A stretch of 64,000 nt of DNA from Glycocaulis abyssi (GCF_041429775.1 NZ_CP163421.1:806001-870000), one strand, 5' to 3'; positions 42,051 through 50,672 are shown, counted from the stretch's first letter. A program made the numbers and translations. The notes: a model not told the origin generated them from the letters alone.

Positions 42051-42587
42051 TCAGGCCGCCTGCTCTTTCGCGTGACGGCGCTCGTCGCCGGTGAACTCGA
42101 CATCCTTGTGGCGGCGGCGGTCTGGTCCGGTAAAGCCTTTGGAGCGCACAAAGGGGCGCGGCGCGTTGATGACTTCGGCAATCCGGTTCCACAGATCGCG
42201 CGCGGTCACCGGCTTCACGCACACTTCGGTGACGCCCGCATCGCGCGCGGCCAACACGCGTGACCGCTCTGTAAATCCGGTAATCATGATGATCGGGACC
42301 ATTTGCTGGTTATGGTCGCGCCCGGTCCTGACCAGACGGGTGAGCTCGATCCCGTCAAGGATCGGCATATTGTAGTCCAGCAGCACGAAATCGTAGGGGC
42401 GCGTACGGATCAGCTCCAGCGCCTCGACCGCGCCGCGCACCTCGTCCACATGGCGGATGCCAAAGCTGTTGAGCACCGTACGCAGAATGGACGCCATATG
42501 GGTGTTGTCGTCCACAACGAGGACGCGCAGCACCTCCAGCCGTCTTCTCTCTCCGGCAATATTGTCCGGCAAAGCCCCACACTCCAC
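42051..42587 (-). CDS. Single-domain response regulator (CheY-like)
   Basis: A 178-residue protein with one receiver domain and a basic tail. The acidic pocket is VLVVDDN, the phosphoacceptor Asp lies in FVLLDYNMPILDG, and TGF plus CVKPV provide the conserved Thr and Lys. The tail (GPDRRRHKDVEF, ERRHAK) carries no output domain. CheY-like proteins of this layout occur widely in Caulobacterales signalling. The start at 42587 is the only ATG; a GTG at 42533 just before LRVLVVDD is an alternative. Confidence 0.88.
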   Translation of the reverse strand: MECGALPDNIAGERRRLEVLRVLVVDDNTHMASILRTVLNSFGIRHVDEVRGAVEALELIRTRPYDFVLLDYNMPILDGIELTRLVRTGRDHNQQMVPIIMITGFTERSRVLAARDAGVTEVCVKPVTARDLWNRIAEVINAPRPFVRSKGFTGPDRRRHKDVEFTGDERRHAKEQAA

Positions 42588-42710
42588 GACACTTAAGCGT
42601 CAGCTTAGTCATTGATCGCTAAACAAAGGGTTGCAGACCTTGACGCCTCCGGTTTGCGTTAGCGCGCTGAATGCGCCCATGATGGCATCTCGACATGGAA
42701 AGGACGCAAT

Positions 42711-43280
42711 ATGAGACGATTTGCCTTGCTTGCTGGCGCTGGAATGACGCTGGGGCTGGCCGCTCCGGCTGCGGCTGAGGACGGGTTCTGGGACCGGCTG
42801 AACGCGCTGTGCGGACAGGCGTTCGAGGGCGAGCTGCTGCGCGCGCCGGAGGGCGATACCAGCTTTGAGGGGCAAGCCCTGTTCATGCATGTGCGCGCCT
42901 GCGAGGAAAACCGTATCCGCATCCCGTTCGTGGTGGGTGATGATCTGTCGCGCACCTGGGTGCTGACGCGCCACGATGATGGCCGTATCGAGCTGCGCCA
43001 CGATCACCGCCATGATGATGGCAGCGATGATGATGTGACCATGTATGGCGGGTTCTCGCCGAGCGAAGGCGGTCCGCACGGGCGCATCTTCCCGTCCGAT
43101 GACCAGAGCAACACCGTCATCCCCGGCTCCTGGCCGAATGTGTGGATGATGGAGGTCCATCCCGGCGAGCGCTTTGTCTATTTCGTCCAGCGCCTCGGCA
43201 CCGAGCGCGCCTTCCGGGTGGAGTTCGACCTGTCAGAAACGGTGGATGCGCCCCCTGCGCCGTGGGGCTGGGAGGACTAG
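42711..43280 (+). CDS. Secreted protein with His/Asp-rich segment, unknown function
   Basis: A 189-residue exported protein with a clear signal peptide (cleaved after APAAA, about residue 22). No family is recognised. Two cysteines (ALCGQ and RACEEN) may form a disulfide. The segment RHDDGRIELRHDHRHDDGSD near residues 87-106 is strongly His/Asp rich and could bind divalent metal. AAAGGACGCAAT precedes the ATG. Divergent from the response regulator. Confidence 0.72.
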   Translation: MRRFALLAGAGMTLGLAAPAAAEDGFWDRLNALCGQAFEGELLRAPEGDTSFEGQALFMHVRACEENRIRIPFVVGDDLSRTWVLTRHDDGRIELRHDHRHDDGSDDDVTMYGGFSPSEGGPHGRIFPSDDQSNTVIPGSWPNVWMMEVHPGERFVYFVQRLGTERAFRVEFDLSETVDAPPAPWGWED

Positions 43281-43392
43281 GCATCCGCCCCTGCCCAGCC
43301 GCCCGCCGGCGGGGCAGATGCGGCGGCAGGAGCACAGCGGGCAATTGCGCTTGCGGGACGGCGCGTTAAGCGGCTAAACGATGCGCGCCGCC

Positions 43393-43482
43393 GGAGGGGT
43401 GGCCGAGTGGTTTAAGGCACCGGTCTTGAAAACCGGCGTGCGGGAAACCGTACCGTGGGTTCGAATCCCACCCCCTCCGCCA
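43393..43482 (+). tRNA. tRNA-Ser (anticodon UGA)
   Basis: A full cloverleaf with a long variable arm. The acceptor stem GGAGGGG (43393-43399) pairs with CCCCTCC (43472-43478), followed by discriminator G and encoded CCA. The D arm contains GCCGAGTGGTTTAAGGC. The anticodon stem-loop CGGTCTTGAAAACCG has the TGA anticodon. The T arm GTGGGTTCGAATCCCAC is canonical. The long variable arm and UGA identify serine. Confidence 0.97.
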
Positions 43483-43592
43483 TTTTCCGCTTTCATCGAC
43501 ACCAGGCCGCTAACTTAGGCACTCGTGGCTGCTTGTTGTCTTAGGTTTGGCAATTGTGTCACTTAGCCTGCTGATGAATGCGAGGAACCGAG

Positions 43593-44171
43593 ATGCCCAG
43601 CTACTTTGCAGAACAGCTTGCCCATACTCGAGCTAAGAGCGAGCGGGAACTCACAATCCGGTTCAATCAAATTTTTGCTGAGAACTCAGCTGCTGGAAAT
43701 CTATTAAGTGGCTCTACGGTGATCAGACATCGTGAGGCGGTCGCCGCAGAAATGGACGCGTTTGGCAACAATCTGATTCAAGCGCTTACAACCTTCCCAC
43801 CAGACCATAGCCCAATCAAAAGGTCAGATTTCACCTTGGCCAAGGAAGCAGTCGTTGACTTTCAATGTTTTGCGGAGGATCGTTGCGCAGAATCGCTAGC
43901 AAAAATTGGGCGACTCCTCCCGACAGGGCTGATTGACGAAATGTATTTAGATGGCGCAGACGCCAGAGTTGCGGTGAGTTTGAAAATTGAAGGCTATGAG
44001 CACGAGTATAAGTCTCGTCTTTCTTTTTGGAAATGGGCTGCTGGTGATGTAAAGAAGCGGTTGTGGTCTCTCGGCTTGGTTGCTGTCGGTTGGTTCATCG
44101 GGCATGTTTTCCAGACGATATGGAATCATACGGCCAGCTTCTTTCCTGTCGCTGTTTGGTGGTCGAGCTGA
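43593..44171 (+). CDS. Lower-GC unknown protein with C-terminal membrane anchor
   Basis: A 192-residue protein of unknown family. Soluble and helical up to about residue 150; one hydrophobic segment near the C-terminus (LWSLGLVAVGWFIGHVFQTI). The start at 43593 is supported by GAGGAACCGAG; an in-frame ATG at 43578 lies five codons upstream. Its base composition and A/T-ending codons differ clearly from the neighbours, and it lies 110 bases after tRNA-Ser, a favoured integration site, so horizontal acquisition is likely. No integrase or second attachment site is visible. Confidence 0.72.
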   Translation: MPSYFAEQLAHTRAKSERELTIRFNQIFAENSAAGNLLSGSTVIRHREAVAAEMDAFGNNLIQALTTFPPDHSPIKRSDFTLAKEAVVDFQCFAEDRCAESLAKIGRLLPTGLIDEMYLDGADARVAVSLKIEGYEHEYKSRLSFWKWAAGDVKKRLWSLGLVAVGWFIGHVFQTIWNHTASFFPVAVWWSS

Positions 44172-44187
44172 TCTCGCCCCAACCACG

Positions 44188-44219
44188 AAAAGGCCTGCGC
44201 GTCGCTGTGTAGGCCTTTT
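44188..44219 (+). terminator. Intrinsic terminator
   Basis: Nine-base stem AAAAGGCCT (44188-44196) with AGGCCTTTT (44211-44219), 14-base loop, ending in TTTTC. It lies 16 bases after the stop codon of the lower-GC gene. Confidence 0.8.
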
Positions 44220-44350
44220 CCCGTCCAGCACCTCGCCCCGCGGCGTTTTGTCAGCGCGTAAGTCTCTTTACCCCGCCTTGCGGCGCGGTGACGCGCTATA
44301 CACATGGGTGAAGACCATTCCCCCGCGAACCAGTTCAAGGAAAATGCTGA

Positions 44351-45472
44351 ATGTTCCACGTCGATATCCCCACCCGCGCCGACATCGCCAGGCTCAACGC
44401 CGTTCGCAGTGATGCCTGCGTGTCGATCTATCTTGAGACCACACCGCTGACGCAGGATAGCGGCGCGTCGCTCATCACGCTGGGCAATCTGGCGAAGAAG
44501 GCGCGCGAGCAGCTGGAGGCAGCCGGGTTCGACAAGCGGCGTCTGGCGGCTTTGATGGAGCAGCTCGAGGCGGTGGCGGCCGATGAGGAGTTCTGGCGCC
44601 TGCAGGCCAACAGCCTTGCCATTCTGGCCACGCCCGACCAGGTGCAGACCTTCCGCCTGGCCAACCAGCTGACCTCCATGGTCGAGGTGTCTGACCGGTT
44701 TCATCTCAAACCGCTGCTGCGCGCGGTCTCCTTCCCGCACTCGGCTTATATTCTCGCCCTGTCGGAGAATGCCGTGCGGCTGGTGGAGGTGCATGCCGAT
44801 TTGCCGCCCGCAACGATCAAAATCGACAATCTGCCCAAGGACGCGGCGAGCTCTGCTGGCAAGTCCACGCTCAATGACCGCTCGGCCAGCGGACGCATTC
44901 ATGGCTCTGAAGGCCAGAATGTCCGCTTCCAGCAATATGCCCGCAAGGTGGACGCCGCGCTGCGGCCCTTCCTCTCGGGGCGTGAAACGCCGCTAATCCT
45001 GGCCGCGACCGGGCGGCTGGCGTCGGTATTCCGGTCTGTCTGCAGCTATCCCCACCTGCTGCCCGACGGCATCGAGGACAGCCCTGACCGCATCAGTGAT
45101 GGCGAGCTTTCCCAGTCGGCGCGCAGCGTTCTCGACGCCGAGTACGCGCGCAATATCAAGGATATCAAGGCGCTTTATGACAAGCGCGCCGGGGAAGGCC
45201 GGGCGACGGCAGATGTGTCGGACGCGGCCCGCGCGGCGACGTTCGGCGCTGTCGATACGCTGCTGGTCGATATCGATTCCGTCATTGCCGGCACCGTTGA
45301 TGACGAGACCGGCGCGGTGAGCTTTGCCAGGGAGGCAAGCACGCAGACCTACGGCGTTGTTGACGAGATTGCCGGCCGGGCACTGGCCAGCGGTGCACGG
45401 GTTCTGGGGGTGCGCAGGAGCGATCTGCCGGGCGGCGGCGACATGGCCGCGATCTTACGCTTCGCCGTCTAG
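44351..45472 (+). CDS. baeRF-family (bacterial release-factor-like) protein
   Basis: A 373-residue cytoplasmic protein resembling the bacterial archaeo-eukaryotic release factor (baeRF) families, which combine eRF1-like middle and C-terminal domains. Recognisable features are DACVSIYLETTPLTQDSGAS near the N-terminus, then FWRLQANSLAILATPDQVQT and HLKPLLRAVSFPHSAYILAL. The C-terminal half has GAVDTLLVDIDSVIAGTVDD and GARVLGVRRSDLPGG, an L7Ae/eRF1-domain-3-like end. The family is predicted to act on stalled ribosomes; no experimental role is known to me. It stands alone, with no operon partner. Confidence 0.75.
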   Translation: MFHVDIPTRADIARLNAVRSDACVSIYLETTPLTQDSGASLITLGNLAKKAREQLEAAGFDKRRLAALMEQLEAVAADEEFWRLQANSLAILATPDQVQTFRLANQLTSMVEVSDRFHLKPLLRAVSFPHSAYILALSENAVRLVEVHADLPPATIKIDNLPKDAASSAGKSTLNDRSASGRIHGSEGQNVRFQQYARKVDAALRPFLSGRETPLILAATGRLASVFRSVCSYPHLLPDGIEDSPDRISDGELSQSARSVLDAEYARNIKDIKALYDKRAGEGRATADVSDAARAATFGAVDTLLVDIDSVIAGTVDDETGAVSFAREASTQTYGVVDEIAGRALASGARVLGVRRSDLPGGGDMAAILRFAV

Positions 45473-45521
45473 CGCCGGATTGGCGGCAGCAGCGCTGGCT
45501 GACGCCGCCCGTCGTTCGCCC

Positions 45522-45878
45522 CTATAGCGGATCGGACTGGTCGGCGAGCGTCCATATGGGGCGGCGGCTGTCCCGTTGCTGACGAAGTTGCCAGCGTGCC
45601 GGGCCGCCACGGTGCCGGATACCCGCGCGCACCGTGTTGTTCATGTCCCGAACCTCGTAATAGCCCGCTTCGAGATCGCGTATGGCAATCTCTCCGCGTG
45701 GGCCTGTAGTGCCCCGGAAAGTCTCGCTGCCCGGCGGAATTTTTTCTACAACCACATCAATATGCGGGATCGGGTCGGTGGCCTGTGCCTGACGCGCGTA
45801 CGCCTGGCTGGATAAGGTCAAGCCTGCAATGGCCGCACCTAGCGCCGAGCAGATAAATATTCGTCTGGACTGTTCCAA
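45522..45878 (-). CDS. Small secreted protein, unknown function
   Basis: A 118-residue exported protein. I chose the TTG at 45878 as start because GGGAGGAC lies six bases upstream and the product begins EQSRRIFICSALGAAIAGLT, a good signal peptide; an ATG at 45896 adds six residues and the frame runs to 45989. The mature part (IPHIDVVVEKIPPGSETFRG, then GEIAIRDLEAGYYEVRDM) looks like a small Ig-like/prealbumin-type beta domain, with a basic C-terminus. Function unknown. Confidence 0.65.
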   Translation of the reverse strand: MEQSRRIFICSALGAAIAGLTLSSQAYARQAQATDPIPHIDVVVEKIPPGSETFRGTTGPRGEIAIRDLEAGYYEVRDMNNTVRAGIRHRGGPARWQLRQQRDSRRPIWTLADQSDPL

Positions 45879-45954
45879 GATGTCCTCCCTGTCCATGAAT
45901 GTAGCAGGTTGCGCCGTGCAACATGACGGGAAGATGAACGGGCGGTGGATTGCT

Positions 45955-47337
45955 CTACTCCCTGACCGCCAGTATCCGCCCCTCGCCAAGGCGGAGCGTG
46001 CCGTCAGCGTCGATGCTGGCCGGCAGCGAGCCCTGGATGATGCCGAGGAATGTGGCTTCCAGCTGCATCAGATCGCCTGCGCAGGCCATGCGTGTGGAAA
46101 CGCCCTGCCCCAGCACAACGCCTTCGCCGGTCATCTGGTAGCTGGCCGAATAGCGGTTGCATGGCGCCTGGCCTGACAGGCGGCCCTCGCCATCAAACTC
46201 CAGCGTGACCGCGCGCGGCCCGGGCACTTCCTCGCCCGCGATATGTGTGACCCGCCATACCTCTCCAACCAGCAGGCTTTCGGCATCGCCGCCGCAGCCT
46301 GAATAGCTCTCCATATCGCCCAGCGTTATCGTCACCGTGTCGGGATAGGACAGGCCGGCCATGGTGTCCTGACAGATCGTATGGGTGATCTGGACGGTGA
46401 AGCTTTCCCCGTTATCACCTGAAATGGTGAGCACATTGGTCTCTTCGTTCAGCGCGCCGCGCTCGGTCACCCGTCCCGAAATGCGCGTTTCGCCGTACTG
46501 GCCCAGATATTCGGCGTCATTGCCCGACAGGCGCAATATCCAGCCGGGCTCGTTCCCGCGCGCGGTATATACCGCCGGGCCGGGTTCAGGCTCGGCCGTT
46601 TCAGCTTCCTCGGCGGCGGGCAGATAGGTGCTCGATTCGCATCCCACCCACTCGCCATCCTCTTCGAAGCGCACCAGCGCGCCTTCACCCCGGCTCCAGA
46701 AGGCACGCGGCCCCTCTTCGCTGCTGGCCTCGAACCGTGCGCCGGAGGCGGCTGGCGCAGGCGTCAGCGTATAGGTGCTGTCGCCCATGGTGAGGGTGAT
46801 GTCTGGCGCGTCATAGTGCACGCTGAACGCCTGCCCGTCATCGCACAGATAGGCCGTGTCATTCGATGCAGCATGGTTGCTGCGCACCAGCATGATGACG
46901 CCAAGATCGGCGTCCGGGTTTCCGGCCGGAAACCGTGCGTCCTCAGGCGTGATCCACACCTGGGCGCTGTCCGGGTCAAGGATACGGCCGCTAACCGCCA
47001 GCTCGCGGTCGGTTGCCACCGCGTCCGGATCGTAGGTCAGCGTCAGATCAATCGGAACCTGACGCCCTTCAAATTGCTCGCGCGCCTCGGCGACCAGCTC
47101 AGGCCGGTCACTGCCCGGCTCGAAAGCGAGAAGCTGTGCCTCAACAATGGCGTTCTCGCCCAGCGCAATGCGTTCCCGGTAGGCGACGGCAAATGTCACG
47201 CTGGCGCCGCTGGCCGCATCGGCGGTCTGGTTGTCCTGCGCCGTCTGACCATCGGGGCTGCAACCCGCTGCCAGCAGAATGGCACCGGCGGCGGTCATCG
47301 GCAGAAATGCGGTTCTCGTTCTCACAAAGAGGCGCAA
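45955..47337 (-). CDS. Multidomain lipoprotein: YbaY-like, MliC-like, META domains
   Basis: An exported lipoprotein of about 460 residues. The preferred start is TTG at 47337 (AGGGAG eight bases upstream), giving MRLFVRTRTAFLP then a hydrophobic stretch and lipobox LAAGC; an ATG at 47364 adds nine residues. Domains in order: a YbaY/type III pilotin-like domain (about 45-135), a C-type lysozyme-inhibitor MliC-like domain (YLCDDGQAFSVHYD to WVGCESS), a COG3650-like domain (GNEPGWILRLSGNDAEYLGQ to GCGG) and a META/HslJ domain (WRVTHIAGEEV to CNRYSASYQM). It would sit in the cell envelope and may protect against lysozyme-type attack. Confidence 0.82.
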   Translation of the reverse strand: MRLFVRTRTAFLPMTAAGAILLAAGCSPDGQTAQDNQTADAASGASVTFAVAYRERIALGENAIVEAQLLAFEPGSDRPELVAEAREQFEGRQVPIDLTLTYDPDAVATDRELAVSGRILDPDSAQVWITPEDARFPAGNPDADLGVIMLVRSNHAASNDTAYLCDDGQAFSVHYDAPDITLTMGDSTYTLTPAPAASGARFEASSEEGPRAFWSRGEGALVRFEEDGEWVGCESSTYLPAAEEAETAEPEPGPAVYTARGNEPGWILRLSGNDAEYLGQYGETRISGRVTERGALNEETNVLTISGDNGESFTVQITHTICQDTMAGLSYPDTVTITLGDMESYSGCGGDAESLLVGEVWRVTHIAGEEVPGPRAVTLEFDGEGRLSGQAPCNRYSASYQMTGEGVVLGQGVSTRMACAGDLMQLEATFLGIIQGSLPASIDADGTLRLGEGRILAVRE

Positions 47338-47466
47338 GGGGGTTACTCCCTGTTGTGTCAGCATGGATGATTACACTGCGCCACCCGGCACGGAAAGCAG
47401 AACCGCACGCGGCGGTGTCCAGCAGAACGCCTTGCCGCCCCTGCTGACCGCCTGTAGACCGGACAT

Positions 47467-48315
47467 ATGAGCGAACATTTTCCCACGTCTGTGAATCTTG
47501 ATGGCGAGCAGATCCACTGGACCCCGGAAGGGGGGCTCAGCTATGGCCGCTATCTCGACCTTGACCGCATTCTGGGCGCACAATCACCTCTGACAGCCGA
47601 ACATGACGAGATGATGTTCATCATCATCCATCAGGCCAGCGAGCTATGGCTGAAGCTGTGCCTGCACGAGCTGGATGCGGCCATTGCCCATGTGCAGGCC
47701 GGCGAGGTGCGCCCGGCGATGAAAATGCTGGCGCGTATTGCCCGCATCCAGGAACAGCTTACCCAGTCCTGGGCCGTGCTCTCCACGATGACGCCGTCGG
47801 ACTATCTCAAATTCCGCGATGCGCTGGGCCAGAGCTCCGGATTCCAGTCGGCGCAGTACCGCATGCTGGAATACCGTCTTGGCAACAAGAATGCTGCGCT
47901 GGCCAAGGTGCATGAGGCCGACCCGGCGGCATATAAGCTGGTTCTGGAAGCACTAGATAAGCCAAGCCTTTATGACGAAACATTGAAGTTCGCTGCGAGG
48001 TCGGGGCTTGCCGTGCCGCAGGCCGCGCTGAATCGCGACTGGTCGCAGCCCTATCAGCCTGATGACGATGTGGAGGCGATGTGGCGCGAGGTATATCTCG
48101 ATACCGCCAAATGGTGGGAAGTGTATGAGTTTGCAGAGAAACTTGTCGATCTGGAGCAGAAGTTCCAGCAATGGCGTTTCAACCATATGAAAACGGTGGA
48201 GCGTATTATCGGTTTCCGGCGCGGCACGGGCGGGTCTGGCGGTGTATCTTATCTCGTCAAGGCCCTGAATTTGCGGCTATTCCCGGAACTCTGGACCGTG
48301 CGCACCACACTCTAG
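47467..48315 (+). CDS. kynA: Tryptophan 2,3-dioxygenase
   Basis: A 282-residue heme dioxygenase that opens the indole ring of tryptophan to N-formylkynurenine, first step of the kynurenine pathway. Family motifs: LSYGRYLDLDRIL, DEMMFIIIHQASELWLKLCL, RIQEQLTQSWAVLSTMTPSD, FRDALGQSSGFQSAQYRMLE, HMKTVERIIGFRRGTGGSGG. Residue pattern and length are typical. Other kynurenine genes are not in the window; downstream are a Lrp-like domain gene and serine deaminase. Confidence 0.95.
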   Translation: MSEHFPTSVNLDGEQIHWTPEGGLSYGRYLDLDRILGAQSPLTAEHDEMMFIIIHQASELWLKLCLHELDAAIAHVQAGEVRPAMKMLARIARIQEQLTQSWAVLSTMTPSDYLKFRDALGQSSGFQSAQYRMLEYRLGNKNAALAKVHEADPAAYKLVLEALDKPSLYDETLKFAARSGLAVPQAALNRDWSQPYQPDDDVEAMWREVYLDTAKWWEVYEFAEKLVDLEQKFQQWRFNHMKTVERIIGFRRGTGGSGGVSYLVKALNLRLFPELWTVRTTL

Positions 48316-48333
48316 TCAGGCAGGAAGCTCCCG

Positions 48334-48597
48334 ATGCGGCAGTTTTACATCTTCATCAAGTGCGAGCTGGGCAAGACCTATGACGTCGCCTCGGCGCTGG
48401 TCGATACGCTGGAAGAGACCCGGCAGGTCCATTCGGTCTCAGGCGCATTCGATCTGCTTGCCCAGTTTGCGGTGGAATCCGAAGCGGATATCGGCCGCTT
48501 TGTGAACCAGAAAGTTCAAACGATTTCAGGGGTAAAGGACACGCAGACAATCATCTGCTTTAATGCCTTCACCCGTGATCGCGGCCTTGGTGACTGA
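48334..48597 (+). CDS. Stand-alone Lrp/AsnC ligand-binding domain protein
   Basis: An 87-residue protein consisting only of the RAM/AsnC effector domain: YIFIKCELGKTYDVASALVD, then SVSGAFDLLAQFAVESEADI and KVQTISGVKDTQTIICFNAF. There is no DNA-binding helix-turn-helix. Such proteins bind amino acids and can form mixed complexes with full Lrp. It starts 18 bases after kynA and overlaps the serine deaminase start by one base, so it may sense an amino acid relevant to this operon. Confidence 0.87.
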   Translation: MRQFYIFIKCELGKTYDVASALVDTLEETRQVHSVSGAFDLLAQFAVESEADIGRFVNQKVQTISGVKDTQTIICFNAFTRDRGLGD

Positions 48598-49979
48598 TGC
48601 ATTTCGGCGTTTTCGACCTTTTCAAGATCGGTATCGGCCCGTCCAGCTCCCACACCGTCGGCCCGATGAAGGCATCGCGCCTGTTTCTGGAGCGCGTTGA
48701 TGCCGAGCACGGGCTGAGTGCCATCGCCCGCGTCAAGGCTGAAGCCTATGGCTCGCTGGCGCTGACGGGTTCGGGCCACGCCACCGACAAGGCGCTGATC
48801 TGGGGGCTGGCGGGCGAACATCCCGAAACGGCAGACCCCGACGCCCTGCCCGGCATTATCGAAGAGGTGGAAAACTCCGGCGCGATCCGGCTGCTGGGCC
48901 GCCACCAGATAGGCTTTGACCGCGATACAGACCTGGTGCTCGACGGCAAGGTGCGCCTGCCCTTCCATTCCAACGCCATGAAGTTCACCGCCTTCGATGC
49001 GAACGGGGAAATCCTGTCCGAACAGCTCTGGTACTCCATTGGCGGTGGATTCGTGATTGATGAGGCCGAAGCGGGGCGCAACTCCGCCGCGGAAGCCCCT
49101 GAAGGCGAGCCCTACCCGTTCGACAGCTGTAACGAGCTTCTGGAGATCGCCGACCGCGAAAACCTCTCCATCCCTGAGATCATGCTGGCCAACGAGACCG
49201 CCTTCCGCAGCGAGGTTGAGGTCCGGGAGCGCATCGCCGTCATCTGGCAGGCCATGGAAGACTGCATAGACCGCGGCGTGGCGGGCGACGGTGTGCTGCC
49301 CGGAGGGCTGAAGGTGAAGCGCCGCGCACCGGCCATGCAGCGCCGCCTGGAGGAAGACCCGGAGCGCGCGAGCCGCGATCCGCTATCGGCCATGGAGTGG
49401 GTCAATCTGTGGGCGATGGCAGTGAATGAAGAAAACGCTGCCGGGGGCCGCGTTGTCACCGCGCCGACCAATGGCGCGGCGGGCATCATCCCGGCTGTTG
49501 CGCGCTATTTCGACCGGCATTGCAAGAAGCCCGGTGATGAAGACGCGATGGTGCGTTTCTTCCTCACCGCTTCGGCTATTGGCGCGCTCTACAAGCTCAA
49601 CGCCTCGATTTCGGGCGCTGAGGCTGGCTGTCAGGGCGAGGTGGGCGTGGCCTGCTCCATGGCCGCTGGCGGGCTGGCAGCCGCGCTTGGCGGTTCAAAC
49701 CGGCAGATCGAGAACGCCGCCGAGATCGGCATGGAGCATAATCTGGGCCTCACCTGTGATCCCGTCGGCGGGCTGGTGCAGATCCCCTGCATCGAGCGCA
49801 ACGCCATCGGCGCGATCAAGGCGATCAATGCCGCCCGCCTCGCCATGCTGGGCAATGCCGAATACAAGGTGCGCCTCGATCAGGTGATCGAGACCATGCG
49901 CCAGACCGGGCTCGACATGGCCGACAAGTACAAGGAAACCTCCGAAGGCGGCCTCGCGGTCAACGTGCCGGTGTGTTGA
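48597..49979 (+). CDS. sdaA: L-serine ammonia-lyase (single-chain, Fe-S)
   Basis: A 460-residue enzyme converting serine to pyruvate and ammonia. It starts [20 protein letters not shown], the serine-binding GPSSSHT loop. The C-terminal alpha domain holds the Fe-S cysteines in [16 protein letters not shown] and [17 protein letters not shown], plus [14 protein letters not shown]. Its ATG overlaps the preceding TGA. With kynA upstream this is an amino-acid catabolic operon. Confidence 0.95.
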   Translation: MHFGVFDLFKIGIGPSSSHTVGPMKASRLFLERVDAEHGLSAIARVKAEAYGSLALTGSGHATDKALIWGLAGEHPETADPDALPGIIEEVENSGAIRLLGRHQIGFDRDTDLVLDGKVRLPFHSNAMKFTAFDANGEILSEQLWYSIGGGFVIDEAEAGRNSAAEAPEGEPYPFDSCNELLEIADRENLSIPEIMLANETAFRSEVEVRERIAVIWQAMEDCIDRGVAGDGVLPGGLKVKRRAPAMQRRLEEDPERASRDPLSAMEWVNLWAMAVNEENAAGGRVVTAPTNGAAGIIPAVARYFDRHCKKPGDEDAMVRFFLTASAIGALYKLNASISGAEAGCQGEVGVACSMAAGGLAAALGGSNRQIENAAEIGMEHNLGLTCDPVGGLVQIPCIERNAIGAIKAINAARLAMLGNAEYKVRLDQVIETMRQTGLDMADKYKETSEGGLAVNVPVC

Positions 49980-50027
49980 GGTAGCGCCCTCGTCCGGGCA
50001 GTTGAAACCCCGGACGCGATGCGTTTT

Positions 50028-50133
50028 CCTCCCCCGTTCACGGGGGAGGTGTCAGCGCAGCTGACGGAGGGGGGAACTTTTCTTTTCGCCCCCCCTCGGT
50101 CCTTCGGACCACTCCCCCCGTAAACGGGGGGAG
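50028..50133. repeat. Compound intergenic palindromic repeat
   Basis: Four palindromes in a row: CCTCCCCCGTTCACGGGGGAGG (50028-50049; 8-bp arms), GTCAGCGCAGCTGAC (50051-50065), GGTCCTTCGGACC (50098-50110) and CTCCCCCCGTAAACGGGGGGAG (50112-50133). The last two repeat the layout of 5413-5458. This is a dispersed intergenic element of the kind scattered through alphaproteobacterial genomes. It separates sdaA from the convergent MerR gene. Confidence 0.8.
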
Positions 50134-50174
50134 AAAAGGACCGGCGCTCCTGTATTCGGATATTCCAGTGCAAA

Positions 50175-50579
50175 TCACCCCGCAGACACCAGCGCCTCGG
50201 CGACCGCGCATTCGGCGCGCGTCTCGTGCCGGCATTGGGCGAGCGAGGTTTCAAGCTGCGTCTCTATGGCGCGAAGGTCTGCGATCTTGGCCCGCACCTC
50301 GTGCAAATGCTGCTCGGCCAACGCATCGATATCGCTGCAGGTCGCATCCCGGTCTTCGAGAAGGTCCAGCAGGCCGGAGATGGCTGCCAGCGGAAAGCCG
50401 AGGCTGCGTCCGCGCTTGATGAAGTCCAGCCGGCGCAGATGGGCGGGCGTGTAGGCACGGTGACCGCCAGCTGTCCGGGCCGGTTCGGGCAGCAAGCCCA
50501 CCTGTTCGTAATAACGGATGGTGACGACCTGGCAGCCAGTGCGGCGGGCCAGTTCTCCGATGGCATATGTTTCCTGCAT
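50175..50579 (-). CDS. MerR-family metal-responsive regulator (CadR/PbrR-like)
   Basis: A 134-residue MerR regulator. The winged helix is YAIGELARRTGCQVVTIRYY followed by EQVGLLPEPARTAGGHRAYT. Three cysteines fit the CadR/PbrR/ZntR metal site: Cys81 (ATCSDI), Cys116 (LAQCRHE) and Cys124 (AECAVAE). The start at 50579 is standard for the family; a 14-residue extension to 50621 runs through the operator. It probably senses Cd, Pb or Zn. It is divergent from a TonB receptor gene and controls the CTATAG-type operator between them. Confidence 0.88.
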   Translation of the reverse strand: MQETYAIGELARRTGCQVVTIRYYEQVGLLPEPARTAGGHRAYTPAHLRRLDFIKRGRSLGFPLAAISGLLDLLEDRDATCSDIDALAEQHLHEVRAKIADLRAIETQLETSLAQCRHETRAECAVAEALVSAG

Positions 50580-50586
50580 GACGGGC

Positions 50587-50617
50587 TTGAACCTATAGCG
50601 ACTATAGCTCGCAGCAT
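50587..50617 (+). promoter_or_regulatory. MerR-type stretched promoter with CTATAG-CGA-CTATAG operator
   Basis: CTATAG (50593-50598), CGA, CTATAG (50602-50607) lies between a TTGAAC -35 (50587-50592) and a weak CAGCAT -10 (50612-50617) with a 19-base spacer, the over-long spacing typical of MerR-activated promoters. The dyad resembles the CadR/PbrR operators (CTATAG...CTA.AG) known from proteobacteria. It reads toward the TonB receptor gene. Confidence 0.72.
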
Positions 50618-50672
50618 GCATGCCGATGTGATTCCGGCAAGTCCGGGATCAGTCCGAAAAAGGATAACCGGC

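Noticed and set aside
43483-44350. Search for a repeated tRNA-Ser 3' end marking an integrated element
   Set aside because: No second copy of the T-arm/acceptor sequence was found downstream within the low-GC unit.
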